Below, piece by piece: positions 1 to 8,982 of a stretch of DNA of 50,958 nucleotides. The notes below the pieces were generated by a model that ran no database searches, was not told where the DNA came from, and saw only the letters and a program-made list of their open reading frames with translations. Made by a program: the position numbers and the translations under genes. The first letter of the stretch is position 1; every line of letters begins with the position of its first letter. Source of the DNA: an uncultured Clostridia bacterium (GTDB lineage Bacteria; Bacillota; Clostridia; TANB77; CAG-508); assembly GCA_946401865.1 (NCBI GenBank), contig CAMIVO010000007.1, forward strand, positions 1 to 50,958, written 5' to 3'.

Positions 1-37
1 AATTCTCATATTTGAAAACATTTTGTAAGAAAATGGT

Positions 38-88
38 CCCCGCACAAGTTTACTTAAAAAATAAATATATAAACTTGGCACGGGCTTT
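38..88 (+). terminator. Imperfect hairpin, possible terminator of an upstream gene
   Basis: An arm CCCC-GCA-CAAGTTTA (38-52) is answered by TAAACTTG-GCA-CGGG (70-84), followed by CTTTT. The core 8 bp (45-52 with 70-77) is perfect and the outer 4 bp are offset by one base. The T-tail is short, so this may be a terminator of a gene left of the window or one of the GTCCC-type palindromes seen elsewhere here. No gene is visible in 1-205. Confidence 0.35.
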
Positions 89-151
89 TAGCAATTTGAC
101 CATGAATTGTAACAGGCTTTTTTTATAAATTTATAAACTTATCTATTTTTA

Positions 152-180
152 TTGAAATATTGCATTATTTTTGATATAAT
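152..180 (+). promoter_or_regulatory. Sigma-A type promoter for superoxide reductase
   Basis: TTGAAA (152-157), a 17-nt spacer and a consensus TATAAT (175-180) lie 25 nt before the ATG of the downstream gene. No operator-like repeat was noticed. Confidence 0.75.
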
Positions 181-205
181 TTAAACAAAAAAAGGAGAAA
201 AAACT

Positions 206-580
206 ATGAAACAAAAATTTTTAAGATGTAAAAAATGTGGAAACATTGTAGCTGTTGTTAAAAACAATGGATGTGACATTATGTGTTGTGGAGAGGCAAT
301 GAAAGAAATTATACCAGGAGAAATAGATGCAGCAAAAGAAAAGCATGTACCTGTTTGCATAAAAGAAGGAAATAAAGTTACAGTAAAAGTAGGGGATATT
401 GCACATCCTATGCAAGAAGATCATTATATAGAATGGATTTCAATTCAAACAAAAGCAGGAAATCAAAGAAAAGCATTAAGACCAGGAGATATACCTCAAG
501 TGGAGTTTTTAATTGATGAAAATGATGAAATAGAAGCATCATATGCCTATTGCAATCTACACGGATTATGGAAAAACTAA
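206..580 (+). CDS. dfx: Desulfoferrodoxin-type superoxide reductase
   Basis: Superoxide reductase of the two-domain (2Fe) class. It reduces superoxide to hydrogen peroxide in the cytoplasm of anaerobes without making oxygen, using electrons usually supplied by rubredoxin. Residues 1-36 form the desulforedoxin-like centre with C8, C11 and the adjacent pair C27-C28. The catalytic Fe site has ligands H47, H67, H73, C116 and H119, with K46 next to the first His as in characterised enzymes. The 124-aa length is normal and all ligands are intact. The ATG has an AAAGGAG site. An ABC-transporter pair follows at 24 nt and may be cotranscribed. Family assignment is very secure; the partner reductant is not in the window. 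Confidence 0.95.
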   Translation: MKQKFLRCKKCGNIVAVVKNNGCDIMCCGEAMKEIIPGEIDAAKEKHVPVCIKEGNKVTVKVGDIAHPMQEDHYIEWISIQTKAGNQRKALRPGDIPQVEFLIDENDEIEASYAYCNLHGLWKN

Positions 581-604
581 AAATAATATAATAAGGGGAT
601 TATT

Positions 605-1330
605 ATGATTGAAATAAAAGATTTTAGTAAAATTTATAATGGAGAAAATAGAGCTGTAGATAAAATAAATTTAACAATAAATAGTGGTGAAATTTTTGCA
701 TTTATAGGACATAATGGTGCTGGAAAAACCACAACAATAAAATCAATTATTGGAATATTAGACTTTGAAGAAGGTGATATTTTAATAAATGGAAAATCTA
801 TAAAAAAATATCCTATAGAATGTAAAAAACAAATGGCTTATGTTCCAGATAATCCAGATTTATATGAAAATATGACTGCCATAAATTTCATTAATTTTAT
901 TTGTGATATGTACGAAGTACCAAAAAATGAAAGAAAAGAACGAATTGAAAAATATGCAGACATATTTGATATTAAGGATAAATTAAATAATGAAATATCT
1001 TCTTTTTCACATGGAATGAAGCAAAAAGTAGCTATAATAGCTGCTCTTGCACATAACCCAGATATTTTAATTATGGACGAGCCTTTTGTTGGATTAGACC
1101 CAAAAGCAGTTTTTGATATAAAAGAAATAATGAGAAAAATGTGTGAAGAAGGAAAAACAATATTTTTCTCAACACATATTTTAGAAGTTGCAGAAAAGCT
1201 TTGCTCAAGAGTCGCAATTATAAAAAAAGGAAAGATTGTAAAAGTAGGTAGTATGGAAGAAGTTAAAGGTGATGAATCTCTAGAAAAAGTATTTCTTGAA
1301 CTAGACGAAAAAAATACTACTAACCTATAA
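605..1330 (+). CDS. ABC transporter ATP-binding protein
   Basis: Cytoplasmic ATPase subunit of an ABC-2 type exporter, 241 aa. The Walker A motif is GHNGAGKTT, the signature is the variant FSHGMKQK, Walker B is ILIMDEP followed by FVGLDP, and the switch His sits in FSTHIL. All catalytic residues are present. It starts 24 nt after the superoxide reductase with AAGGGGATT upstream and is followed after 53 nt by its likely permease. The substrate cannot be read from the sequence; such pairs export peptides, lipids or drugs. No link with oxidative stress is shown beyond adjacency. Confidence 0.92.
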   Translation: MIEIKDFSKIYNGENRAVDKINLTINSGEIFAFIGHNGAGKTTTIKSIIGILDFEEGDILINGKSIKKYPIECKKQMAYVPDNPDLYENMTAINFINFICDMYEVPKNERKERIEKYADIFDIKDKLNNEISSFSHGMKQKVAIIAALAHNPDILIMDEPFVGLDPKAVFDIKEIMRKMCEEGKTIFFSTHILEVAEKLCSRVAIIKKGKIVKVGSMEEVKGDESLEKVFLELDEKNTTNL

Positions 1331-1383
1331 TATTTCATTTTTAAAAATGTATGTAAAAATATTAGGAAAGGATATCTTTTAAA

Positions 1384-2994
1384 ATGAAGAAGTTATTTTC
1401 TCTAATAAAAGCAGCAATGTCACAAGATATGAATTTATTTAAAGTAAAACAACAAAAAAAATCAGGACTTGGCAAAATTATATTCCCAATTATTCTAGCA
1501 TCTTTTTTTATGATTTGTATTGGAGTTTATGCATATGGATTTGCAGAAATATTAAATCCAATGGGGTTAATAGATGTTTTATTAAGCATTTTTATTATTT
1601 TAACAGCTGTTCTCACAATATTAGAAGGAGCATATAAATCCCAAGGAATGTTATTTGAAGCCAAAGATAGTGAGCTATTGTTTTCGTTGCCAATTACTAA
1701 AAAAATGATTTTTACAATAAGAATTATTAAATTAATGACTTTTCAATTTTTATATAATTCTTTGTTTTTAATTCCATCAGTTATTGTATATGGAATATAT
1801 AAAAAAGTAGATCTAAATTTTTGTATGTCATCAATTTTAATGATAGTTTTATCACCAATTATACCAACTATTATAGGATGTATAATTGGATATATTATTA
1901 AAGGAATTTCTTCAAAATTTAAATCTAAAAGATTTGTGCAGGTTATACTTTCAAGCTCATTACTTCTAGTTGTATTATACATATCATTTAATAAAAATAA
2001 AATTCTTGAATATATTGCACAAAATGCAGCAAATATAGATGTTCTTATAAAACAAATATATTATCCTGCAGTATTATTTAGCAATTTAATAAAAAGCTTT
2101 AATATAACAGAATTTTTAATTTTACTTGCTATATGTATTCTTCCATTAGTTATATTTATATATTTTGGTAGTATTTATTATTTTACTATAATTTCAAAAT
2201 CAGGAGAAAAAGGAATAAGCAAAAAAACAGTAATTAAAAATAATAAATATAAGGTAAAAAAACCGCAATATGCACTTATAGCTAAAGAACTAAAAAGGTT
2301 TTTTACATCACCTGTATTTATTATAAATTCTGGTTTTGGACTAGTATTAATGGTTGTTGCAACAATAGGATTAGTAACAAATTTTAAGGGGTTAGTAGCT
2401 GGTTTTTCAAATGGTATTGAAGTTGAAATATCAACTGAGACTGTAATGCAATATATATCTAAAATATATTTATGTTTGGTTGTTTTGATGAGCTTTATGA
2501 CTTCAATTACATCATCAATGATTTCATTAGAAGGAAAAAATATAGAAATAACAAAAAGTTTACCTGTATCTAGCAAAAAAATATTACTAGCAAAAGTATT
2601 AACAAGCAATATAATTTCAATTCCAGTAATTTTAATTTGCGATATTATATTTTTTATAGCATTTAAAATAAAAATATTAGATATATTATTAATTGTTTTA
2701 GCAAGTCTAATATTCCCAACATTTAGCGCTATTTTGGGATTAATTATAAACTTAAAACATCCTAAATTAGATGCAAATTCAGATACAGAAATAGTAAAAC
2801 AAAGTATGAGTACTTTTATAGCCACAATTAGTGGTATGATTTTAGGCTTAATAACAGCTGGTATAACATTTATTGATGGAGAAAAAAACATAATAATTAT
2901 AATAGAATTAATATTTTATTGTTTATTGGATATATTACTATGGCAATATGTTGTAAAAAAAGGAAGTAAAAAATTTGAAAAATTAAGTGTATAG
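1384..2994 (+). CDS. ABC-2 type exporter permease, large polytopic protein
   Basis: Integral membrane partner of the preceding ATPase, 536 aa, with roughly twelve hydrophobic segments. One group spans residues about 30-260, and a second begins after a basic cytoplasmic loop near residues 275-300. Length and layout fit the fused-permease ABC exporters (two six-helix halves in one chain) rather than the usual 250-aa ABC-2 subunit. The ATG is preceded by AGGAAAGGA. Lys, Ile and Asn are very abundant, as expected in this AT-rich genome. The transported substrate is unknown. Confidence 0.82.
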   Translation: MKKLFSLIKAAMSQDMNLFKVKQQKKSGLGKIIFPIILASFFMICIGVYAYGFAEILNPMGLIDVLLSIFIILTAVLTILEGAYKSQGMLFEAKDSELLFSLPITKKMIFTIRIIKLMTFQFLYNSLFLIPSVIVYGIYKKVDLNFCMSSILMIVLSPIIPTIIGCIIGYIIKGISSKFKSKRFVQVILSSSLLLVVLYISFNKNKILEYIAQNAANIDVLIKQIYYPAVLFSNLIKSFNITEFLILLAICILPLVIFIYFGSIYYFTIISKSGEKGISKKTVIKNNKYKVKKPQYALIAKELKRFFTSPVFIINSGFGLVLMVVATIGLVTNFKGLVAGFSNGIEVEISTETVMQYISKIYLCLVVLMSFMTSITSSMISLEGKNIEITKSLPVSSKKILLAKVLTSNIISIPVILICDIIFFIAFKIKILDILLIVLASLIFPTFSAILGLIINLKHPKLDANSDTEIVKQSMSTFIATISGMILGLITAGITFIDGEKNIIIIIELIFYCLLDILLWQYVVKKGSKKFEKLSV

Positions 2995-3084
2995 GAGACT
3001 TATTATTTAAATGATTAGATATTTACAAGAATTATGGATATTCTAAATGTTTTGTAATTAAAGAAAACGAAAAGGAGATAGAAA

Positions 3085-3333
3085 ATGATATACGAATATG
3101 AACCAAAAGGAGTTTGTTCAATGAAAATAATATTGGACATTGAAGGAAATGTTGTAAAAGATGCAAAATTTATTGGAGGCTGTGATGGAAATACAAAAGG
3201 AGTTTGTTCTTTAATAAAAGGAATGGAAATAGATGAGATAATTGAAAGACTTAAAGGAATAGACTGCAGAATGAGAGGAACTTCATGCCCAGACCAGCTT
3301 GCAAAAGCATTGGAAGAATATAAAAATAAATAA
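3085..3333 (+). CDS. TSCPD-domain protein (TIGR03905-like, four-Cys)
   Basis: Small 82-aa protein matching the free-standing TSCPD family. This domain is otherwise found at the C-terminus of some class II ribonucleotide reductases, where its cysteines are thought to bind metal. The TSCPDQLAKAL signature is at the C-terminus, with further cysteines at GVCSMK, GGCDGN, GVCSLI and DCRMRG. The function of the stand-alone form is not established. It has a good AAAGGAGAT site, stands alone between the exporter permease and a shared terminator, and converges with the amidase gene on the other strand. Confidence 0.8.
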   Translation: MIYEYEPKGVCSMKIILDIEGNVVKDAKFIGGCDGNTKGVCSLIKGMEIDEIIERLKGIDCRMRGTSCPDQLAKALEEYKNK

Positions 3334-3338
3334 AATAA

Positions 3339-3382
3339 CCCCAAATTATTAGATAAACGTTCTATAATTTGGGGTATTATTT
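3339..3382. terminator. Bidirectional terminator
   Basis: CCCCAAATTAT (from 3339) pairs with ATAATTTGGGG (ending 3374) around a 14-nt loop. T-rich tracts lie on both sides, TATTATTT on the plus strand and TTATTTTATTTATTTT on the minus strand. It serves the TSCPD gene and the convergent amidase gene. Confidence 0.85.
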
Positions 3383-3394
3383 ATAGTATATTTA

Positions 3395-4735
3395 TTAATT
3401 TGCAAACTGTAACACGGCATTTGCTATTGCTTCCATATATTTATCATAATTATTGACAATGTTGTTTAAATCTTCTTCAATTTTCATATATCCAAGTTCA
3501 ATTTGATAGCTTTCAATTCCAACATTTGAATTATAATTAGTATTTTTTCCATAAGAAGTATTTCTGCCATCTACAAAAGCACCAGTAGAGATACCACCTG
3601 TTTCGCGAATTATATATAAGTAAGGGGTAGAAGTGGTAATATTATATGGCTCATACCCATTTTTTTGTGCTCTTGAGGTAAATGCTAAAATATCTGCATT
3701 ATTAAAATTTCGAACATACACACCCTCTTGTACTTTAAAAGTTTTTAATTCTGAGTAATGAGTATTAGCAGTATTTACAATATTTTCTGCAATTTTTGAT
3801 GCAAAGTCTAAATTACAATTACATGGGGCATATACTTCTACACCGCCTGTTTTTTTGCTATAGTTGTATTCATTTAGATGTAAAGATAACAAGATTTTTG
3901 CATGTGAGTTATTCAGAATATTTACCCTTCCATTTTCATTATACATATTATTTGCGGTATCTTCGCTTTGGTTTTCTGTGCCATCACGTGAAATAAAAAC
4001 TTTAAAACCAAGGTTTTCTAACTTTGTCTTTAAATCTAATCCGCATTTTAAAACTAATTCAGCTTCAGTATAGTCACCTGATTTTGCACCTTTATCTTTT
4101 CCGCCATGTCCTGGATCAATTGCTATATCGTAAACATTATCTGGAAGTGAAACAGCTTTTTCAACAACTAAATTCATATACTGTAAATTTTTAGATTGTT
4201 TGAAAGATATATCTATTTTGTTATTAGTTTGATTTTTAGTAATTGTATAATAGGTTAAATCTTTATATTCTGATGAATTTTTTAAAGAATAATATTTAAC
4301 ATCACTATTTGAAAATGTGACTTTTAGCAAAACATAGTAATTATTTATAGGTAAGTTTTCTAGGTCAAGTCCTTCATTTATTTTTTCTGTTGTAGAAAAT
4401 GAAACTAAATTATCTTGTATGTTAAAATTTGATTTAATACTATATTCTTTGCCTTCTAAATCACGTAGACATAAATCAACATTATTTATTTTTATACCAG
4501 AAATTTTAACAATATCTAAAGTTCCTTCAATATTAAAGTGAGTTCCATATATTGTATATTTAGAAACATCTACAAATATTGTTTTATCTATTAAATTATA
4601 AATTTGTTCTTTTTTTTCTTCTAAAATTTTTTGGGGATTGGTGTCATTCTTTATTTTAACTATAATTAAAATACACATTAAAAAAGAAAAAAATATTATT
4701 ACAATTTTTAAATGTTTGGGAATTTTATTTATCAT
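3395..4735 (-). CDS. Membrane-anchored N-acetylmuramoyl-L-alanine amidase (Amidase_3)
   Basis: Zinc amidase that cuts the bond between muramic acid and the stem peptide of peptidoglycan. Residues 1-9 are basic and 10-27 form one membrane helix, so the enzyme is anchored or secreted. Residues about 45-190 are a beta-rich N-terminal region of unknown role. The catalytic domain runs from about 203 to 446: H210 in DPGHGG, E226 in YTEAEL, H286 in SLHLNE and E413 in IELGY match the zinc ligands and catalytic Glu of the AmiC/CwlC fold. Length is 446 aa. It may act in cell separation or sporulation, but no regulator is visible. The family is certain; the specific role is not. Confidence 0.92.
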   Translation of the reverse strand: MINKIPKHLKIVIIFFSFLMCILIIVKIKNDTNPQKILEEKKEQIYNLIDKTIFVDVSKYTIYGTHFNIEGTLDIVKISGIKINNVDLCLRDLEGKEYSIKSNFNIQDNLVSFSTTEKINEGLDLENLPINNYYVLLKVTFSNSDVKYYSLKNSSEYKDLTYYTITKNQTNNKIDISFKQSKNLQYMNLVVEKAVSLPDNVYDIAIDPGHGGKDKGAKSGDYTEAELVLKCGLDLKTKLENLGFKVFISRDGTENQSEDTANNMYNENGRVNILNNSHAKILLSLHLNEYNYSKKTGGVEVYAPCNCNLDFASKIAENIVNTANTHYSELKTFKVQEGVYVRNFNNADILAFTSRAQKNGYEPYNITTSTPYLYIIRETGGISTGAFVDGRNTSYGKNTNYNSNVGIESYQIELGYMKIEEDLNNIVNNYDKYMEAIANAVLQFAN

Positions 4736-4838
4736 AATAAATTTTATTCCTTTCTGTAGTTAGTTTATAAATCAAATTTTTTTATAAAAGCTAATTTTTT
4801 TGCGAGACTTTTTGTTTTATGATTATAATATAAAAATA

Positions 4839-5195
4839 TTAATTAATTTCTGTAATTTTTAAATTGTATTTATCCTCAAAAACCTTCTTTTTAGCAATAT
4901 ATTCTTTTGTCTTAAACCCTTTAACATCAATAACTTCATATGTTCCATCATTATTGAATGTAATAAAATCTGCTTTGTATTTAAGACCAGGTGCCAAAAT
5001 AAAAGTTGGTTGTAGGCAAAAACCTTTAATATCTGCTGATTTCAATCTAAGTTTTAAATCTTGGTAATATTCCGCTTCTTTTAAACTGTCAAAAGTATGG
5101 CCATCAACAGAGGTTTTATATGATCTATATTTAGCCTTTTTGGGCTTTTTTCCCTCTTCATAATTTTTATAATCTTCAATACTCCAATGTTCCAT
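4839..5195 (-). CDS. DUF1064 phage-type nuclease-like protein
   Basis: A 118-aa protein of the DUF1064 family, seen mostly in phages of Firmicutes and predicted to have a PD-(D/E)XK nuclease fold. The pattern fits: E in SLKEAEYYQDL, D in YKADFITF, and the E-x-D-x-K motif in YEVIDVKGFKT. The ATG at 5193-5195 is chosen over an upstream in-frame ATG at 5249 because it has AAAGGAGC at good spacing and because the longer form would overlap the gene's own promoter at 5221-5249. No other phage gene lies nearby, so it is probably a domesticated or stranded cargo gene. Confidence 0.8.
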   Translation of the reverse strand: MEHWSIEDYKNYEEGKKPKKAKYRSYKTSVDGHTFDSLKEAEYYQDLKLRLKSADIKGFCLQPTFILAPGLKYKADFITFNNDGTYEVIDVKGFKTKEYIAKKKVFEDKYNLKITEIN

Positions 5196-5220
5196 TTTAA
5201 TGCTCCTTTTTCTATAATGA

Positions 5221-5249
5221 ATTTTATAAAAGAATACAAAATATGTCAA
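5221..5249 (-). promoter_or_regulatory. Promoter of the DUF1064 gene
   Basis: On the minus strand, a perfect TTGACA (5249-5244), a 17-nt spacer and TAAAAT (5226-5221). The start codon follows 25 nt downstream. The gene is therefore transcribed on its own. Confidence 0.75.
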
Positions 5250-5340
5250 GAATAATAGAAAATTTTGTCTTTTTATAGTATAATGTTCATAATTAAGTTT
5301 TTAGTAAACTAAAATTAATTTAAAGCTCAAGGAGAAAATT

Positions 5341-7062
5341 TTGAAAAATATTATAAAAGATTTATTTAAGAGATATAAATGGTATTTTATTGCTATTTCA
5401 ATACAACTTTTTATTATAAATATGACTAGATTTTTACCTGTAAAAATTTTAGGTCAAATTATAGATTTATATCCTAATTCAAATGAAAATATGCAAATTA
5501 TAATAAAATATTTTATTGCCTATGGTGTAGTTGTATTAATAGATGCTACCTTTAGAATTTTTTGGCTATATTTAAGAAAAAAAATAATTTATAAAATTGA
5601 AAAAGATTTAAGAAACACAATTTTTTCTCGATTTTTAAATTTAAAAATAATTGACCTACAAAAAATCAAAAATGGTGAACTAATGAGTTATCTTACTAAA
5701 TATATTAAAGATATACGAGATGGATTTTCTAGTTTTATTAACAGTTTTATAAGGTTAATAGTAGTAGTAATACTTCTTTCATCATTTATGTTTCAAATCA
5801 ATGTGAAATTAACACTTTTTGTATATATTCCAATGATAATTGATTTAGTAATTATATATATTCTAAAAGAAATAATAAAAAAGAAACAAGAAAAAGCTCA
5901 AAAATCATTTACAAAAATTTCAGAATTTGTGCAAGAGAGTACTGATTCAATAAGAGTAACAAAAGCATTTAATGGAGAGGAAAGAAATATAAATATCTTT
6001 AAAGAAAAATCAAAACAATTAAAAAAAGATAATATAGCTGTATCAGTTTATTCAGCTCTACTTTATATTTCAATTTTTACATGTTTTGGTATTTGTTATG
6101 GAATAAGTGCAATCTATGGTACAAAACTAGTAGCAGCAAAGGTTATAACTATAGGAGAATTTATTGTATTTAATGATTTTATAAATGAAATGTATTGGCC
6201 ATTAATATGGTTCCCTAAACTAATAACATGTATGAAAAATGCACAGGTAGCGATTTCCAAATTAGAAGAGTTATATAAACTACCAATAGAAACTTTAACA
6301 AAACCTAAACAAACTATAAATGGGGATATAAAAATCAATAATTTGACTTTTAAACATCTTGATAATCTAGAAGTTTTAAAAGATATTAGTATTAATTTAA
6401 AACAAGGAGAAACTCTTGGAATTATAGGTACAATTGGAAGTGGAAAAACTACAATTGCAAACATTTTGTTAAAAATATATGATATCGAAAATAACAAAGT
6501 ATTTATTGATGGAAAAGATATAAATGAAATAAATACATATGAGTTAAGAGATAGTTTCTGTTATTTAACACAAGAAAGTTTTCTATTTTCAGATACAATA
6601 AAAAATAATATAACCTTATTTAATGACAGATTTACAGATGAACAAATATTACAAAGCATAAAATATGCATGTTTAGAAGAAGATGTAAATAACATGGAAA
6701 ATGGAATAGAAACAATAGTTGGAGAAAAAGGAATTACTTTATCTGGAGGACAAAGGCAAAGAGTAGCTATAGCAAGAGCCTTTTTATATAATCAAGATTT
6801 TATAATATTTGATGATTCTTTTTCAGCAATAGATAATAAAACAGAAAACATTATTTTAAAAAATATTAAAGAAGTACTTAAAAATAAAACATGCATTATT
6901 ATTTCAAATAGAATTTCAGATGTAAAAATAGCAGATAATATTATTGTTTTAGATAAAGGACAAGTTGTACAACAAGGCAAACATGAAGAATTAATTGAGA
7001 AAGATGGATTATATAGGCATTTTTATAACCAACAAAGTTTAATGAGTATGAATACATACTAA
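5341..7062 (+). CDS. Heterodimeric ABC exporter, subunit with degenerate ATP site
   Basis: Half-exporter of 573 aa: a six-helix membrane domain (about 1-310) fused to a nucleotide-binding domain. Walker A is GTIGSGKTT (K369) and the signature LSGGQ is intact at 467-471. The catalytic Glu after Walker B is replaced by Asp (FDDS, D492) and the switch His by Asn (SNRIS, N523). In heterodimeric exporters such as BmrCD or TM287/288 this pattern marks the subunit that supplies the non-hydrolysing site. It starts with TTG after AAGGAGAAAA, and the partner gene follows within 30 nt. The substrate is unknown; drug or lipid-like compounds are typical for the family. Confidence 0.92.
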   Translation: MKNIIKDLFKRYKWYFIAISIQLFIINMTRFLPVKILGQIIDLYPNSNENMQIIIKYFIAYGVVVLIDATFRIFWLYLRKKIIYKIEKDLRNTIFSRFLNLKIIDLQKIKNGELMSYLTKYIKDIRDGFSSFINSFIRLIVVVILLSSFMFQINVKLTLFVYIPMIIDLVIIYILKEIIKKKQEKAQKSFTKISEFVQESTDSIRVTKAFNGEERNINIFKEKSKQLKKDNIAVSVYSALLYISIFTCFGICYGISAIYGTKLVAAKVITIGEFIVFNDFINEMYWPLIWFPKLITCMKNAQVAISKLEELYKLPIETLTKPKQTINGDIKINNLTFKHLDNLEVLKDISINLKQGETLGIIGTIGSGKTTIANILLKIYDIENNKVFIDGKDINEINTYELRDSFCYLTQESFLFSDTIKNNITLFNDRFTDEQILQSIKYACLEEDVNNMENGIETIVGEKGITLSGGQRQRVAIARAFLYNQDFIIFDDSFSAIDNKTENIILKNIKEVLKNKTCIIISNRISDVKIADNIIVLDKGQVVQQGKHEELIEKDGLYRHFYNQQSLMSMNTY

Positions 7063-7092
7063 AATGTGATATTTATGGAGAAGGAGAATATA

Positions 7093-8877
7093 TTGAAAAC
7101 AATAAAAAGATTTTATGACCTAGCAAAGCCATATTTAAAATGGTTTATATTAATTATAATACTTGCAATTACTGAAAACTTACTAGCTGCCTCAAGACCT
7201 CTAATAATAAAAACAATAATAGACCAATTTATGCAAAATAATTTATTAGAAAAAAGTATAGAAATATTAGGAAAAAATGTTGTAACAAATGTTGTATATA
7301 TTGGCTTATTATATATTACAATAGTATTGATTGAAAGTATTACTAATTTTATAGTAGTAAAATTAACAGCACATACTGGTGAAAACATATTAAATGATAT
7401 TAGAGAAAAACTATATATATTTTCTCAAAAAACAAATGTATCTTTTCATGATAAGACACCAGCTGGAAAGCTATATGCTAGAATTACAGGCGATACTGAA
7501 GATATTGGTATTTTTTTTCAAGATGTGTTAATTAATTTGTTTAGTGACACTACATATGTAATTGTAGTATTTATTATAATGATAAGAATAAACTGGAAAC
7601 TGACAATTATTTCTACGGTTATTCTCATATTTAGCTTAATAGGTATGTGTTATTTTGTTAAAAAAGCAAATTTATTTTTTAAAAAAGAAAAAAAGCTAAA
7701 AACAAAACTAAATACGTTCTTATCAGAGATTATATATGGTTCTAGAACAATAAAAATATTTAATATACAAAATACTATAAAAGAAAAAGAGAGAAGTTTA
7801 TCTGATGAATTAGAAAAAACTAGTAGTAAAACAGCATTAATAGATGCACCAGCCCATCAAATAATAAAATTAGGATTAGATATAACAATAGCAACAATTG
7901 TTGCTTTTGGAATAAAAAATATATGGCAAATTAATATACAAGCTGGAGAAATATATGTTTTTATTACATTTATAAGACAACTATTTGAGCCTATTCTTAA
8001 GACAGTTGAAAATGTGGAGGGAGTACAACAAGCGGTTGTTTCATTAAATAAAATATATGAATTACTTGAACAGAAAGGATTTATAGAAGATTATAATTCT
8101 GGAATAGAATTAAAAGATGTAAAAGGAAAAATTGAATTTAAACATGTATGGTTTAAATATAACGATAATGATGAAAATTGGATTTTAAAAGATATCAATT
8201 TTACAATTGAACCAACTCAGACAATTGCATTAGTAGGAAAAACAGGGGCAGGAAAAACTACTATTACAAATTTAGTTAATAGATTTTATGAAATACAAAA
8301 AGGTGAAATATTAATAGATGGAATAAATATTAAAAACATAAAGCTAAAAAGCCTAAGAAGTCATATAGGAAATATTTTACAAGAACCATTTATATTTTCT
8401 GGTTCTATAAGAGACAATATTAAATTATATAACGACATAACTGATGAAAAAGTAGAAGAAGCAGTTGACTTAGCTCTTGCTAGAAATTTTATAAATTCTA
8501 TGCCAAATGGAATCGAGACAGAAGCCGTAGAGAGAGGAGAAAACTTTTCAGTAGGGCAAAAACAATTAATAGCGTTTGCAAGAATTTTTGCTTTAAATCC
8601 AGATATATTTATTTTAGATGAAGCTACAGCTAATATAGATACAAACACAGAAAAGTTGATACAAAAATCTATTAATAAACTATCTAAAGAAAAAACAGCA
8701 ATATTTATTGCTCATAGATTATCTACAATTGTTAATGTTGATAAAATACTAGTTTTAAAAGATGGAGAAATAGTAGAGCAAGGAAATCATCAAGAATTGC
8801 TGAGTCAAAATGGCTATTATGCAAATTTGTATTCTCATTCAGGGACAGAATTTTTCATTGGGGATAGTCCTAAATAA
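7093..8877 (+). CDS. Heterodimeric ABC exporter, catalytic subunit
   Basis: Partner half-exporter of 594 aa from the chosen start: membrane domain to about residue 320, then a nucleotide-binding domain with Walker A GKTGAGKTT (K388), Walker B ILDEA with E510 intact, and switch H541 (IAHRLST). Its signature is changed to FSVGQ (485-489), the change expected where it faces the degenerate site of the first subunit. A TTG at 7093 is preferred because AAGGAG lies six bases upstream; in-frame GTG 7066 and ATG 7075 are alternatives with poorer ribosome sites. A strong terminator follows at once, so the two genes form one operon. Confidence 0.92.
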   Translation: MKTIKRFYDLAKPYLKWFILIIILAITENLLAASRPLIIKTIIDQFMQNNLLEKSIEILGKNVVTNVVYIGLLYITIVLIESITNFIVVKLTAHTGENILNDIREKLYIFSQKTNVSFHDKTPAGKLYARITGDTEDIGIFFQDVLINLFSDTTYVIVVFIIMIRINWKLTIISTVILIFSLIGMCYFVKKANLFFKKEKKLKTKLNTFLSEIIYGSRTIKIFNIQNTIKEKERSLSDELEKTSSKTALIDAPAHQIIKLGLDITIATIVAFGIKNIWQINIQAGEIYVFITFIRQLFEPILKTVENVEGVQQAVVSLNKIYELLEQKGFIEDYNSGIELKDVKGKIEFKHVWFKYNDNDENWILKDINFTIEPTQTIALVGKTGAGKTTITNLVNRFYEIQKGEILIDGINIKNIKLKSLRSHIGNILQEPFIFSGSIRDNIKLYNDITDEKVEEAVDLALARNFINSMPNGIETEAVERGENFSVGQKQLIAFARIFALNPDIFILDEATANIDTNTEKLIQKSINKLSKEKTAIFIAHRLSTIVNVDKILVLKDGEIVEQGNHQELLSQNGYYANLYSHSGTEFFIGDSPK

Positions 8878-8908
8878 AAAATTGCCAAAACATGTGGCAA
8901 TTTTTTTT
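8878..8908 (+). terminator. Rho-independent terminator after the ABC exporter operon
   Basis: ATTGCCA pairs with TGGCAAT around an AAACATG loop (8881-8901), followed by a run of eight T. Confidence 0.9.
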
Positions 8909-8982
8909 ATTTTGTATTATAATGCCGTTAATTGAAATATAATTTTGTTTCAATTTTTATGGCACTAAAAGGAATGATATAA

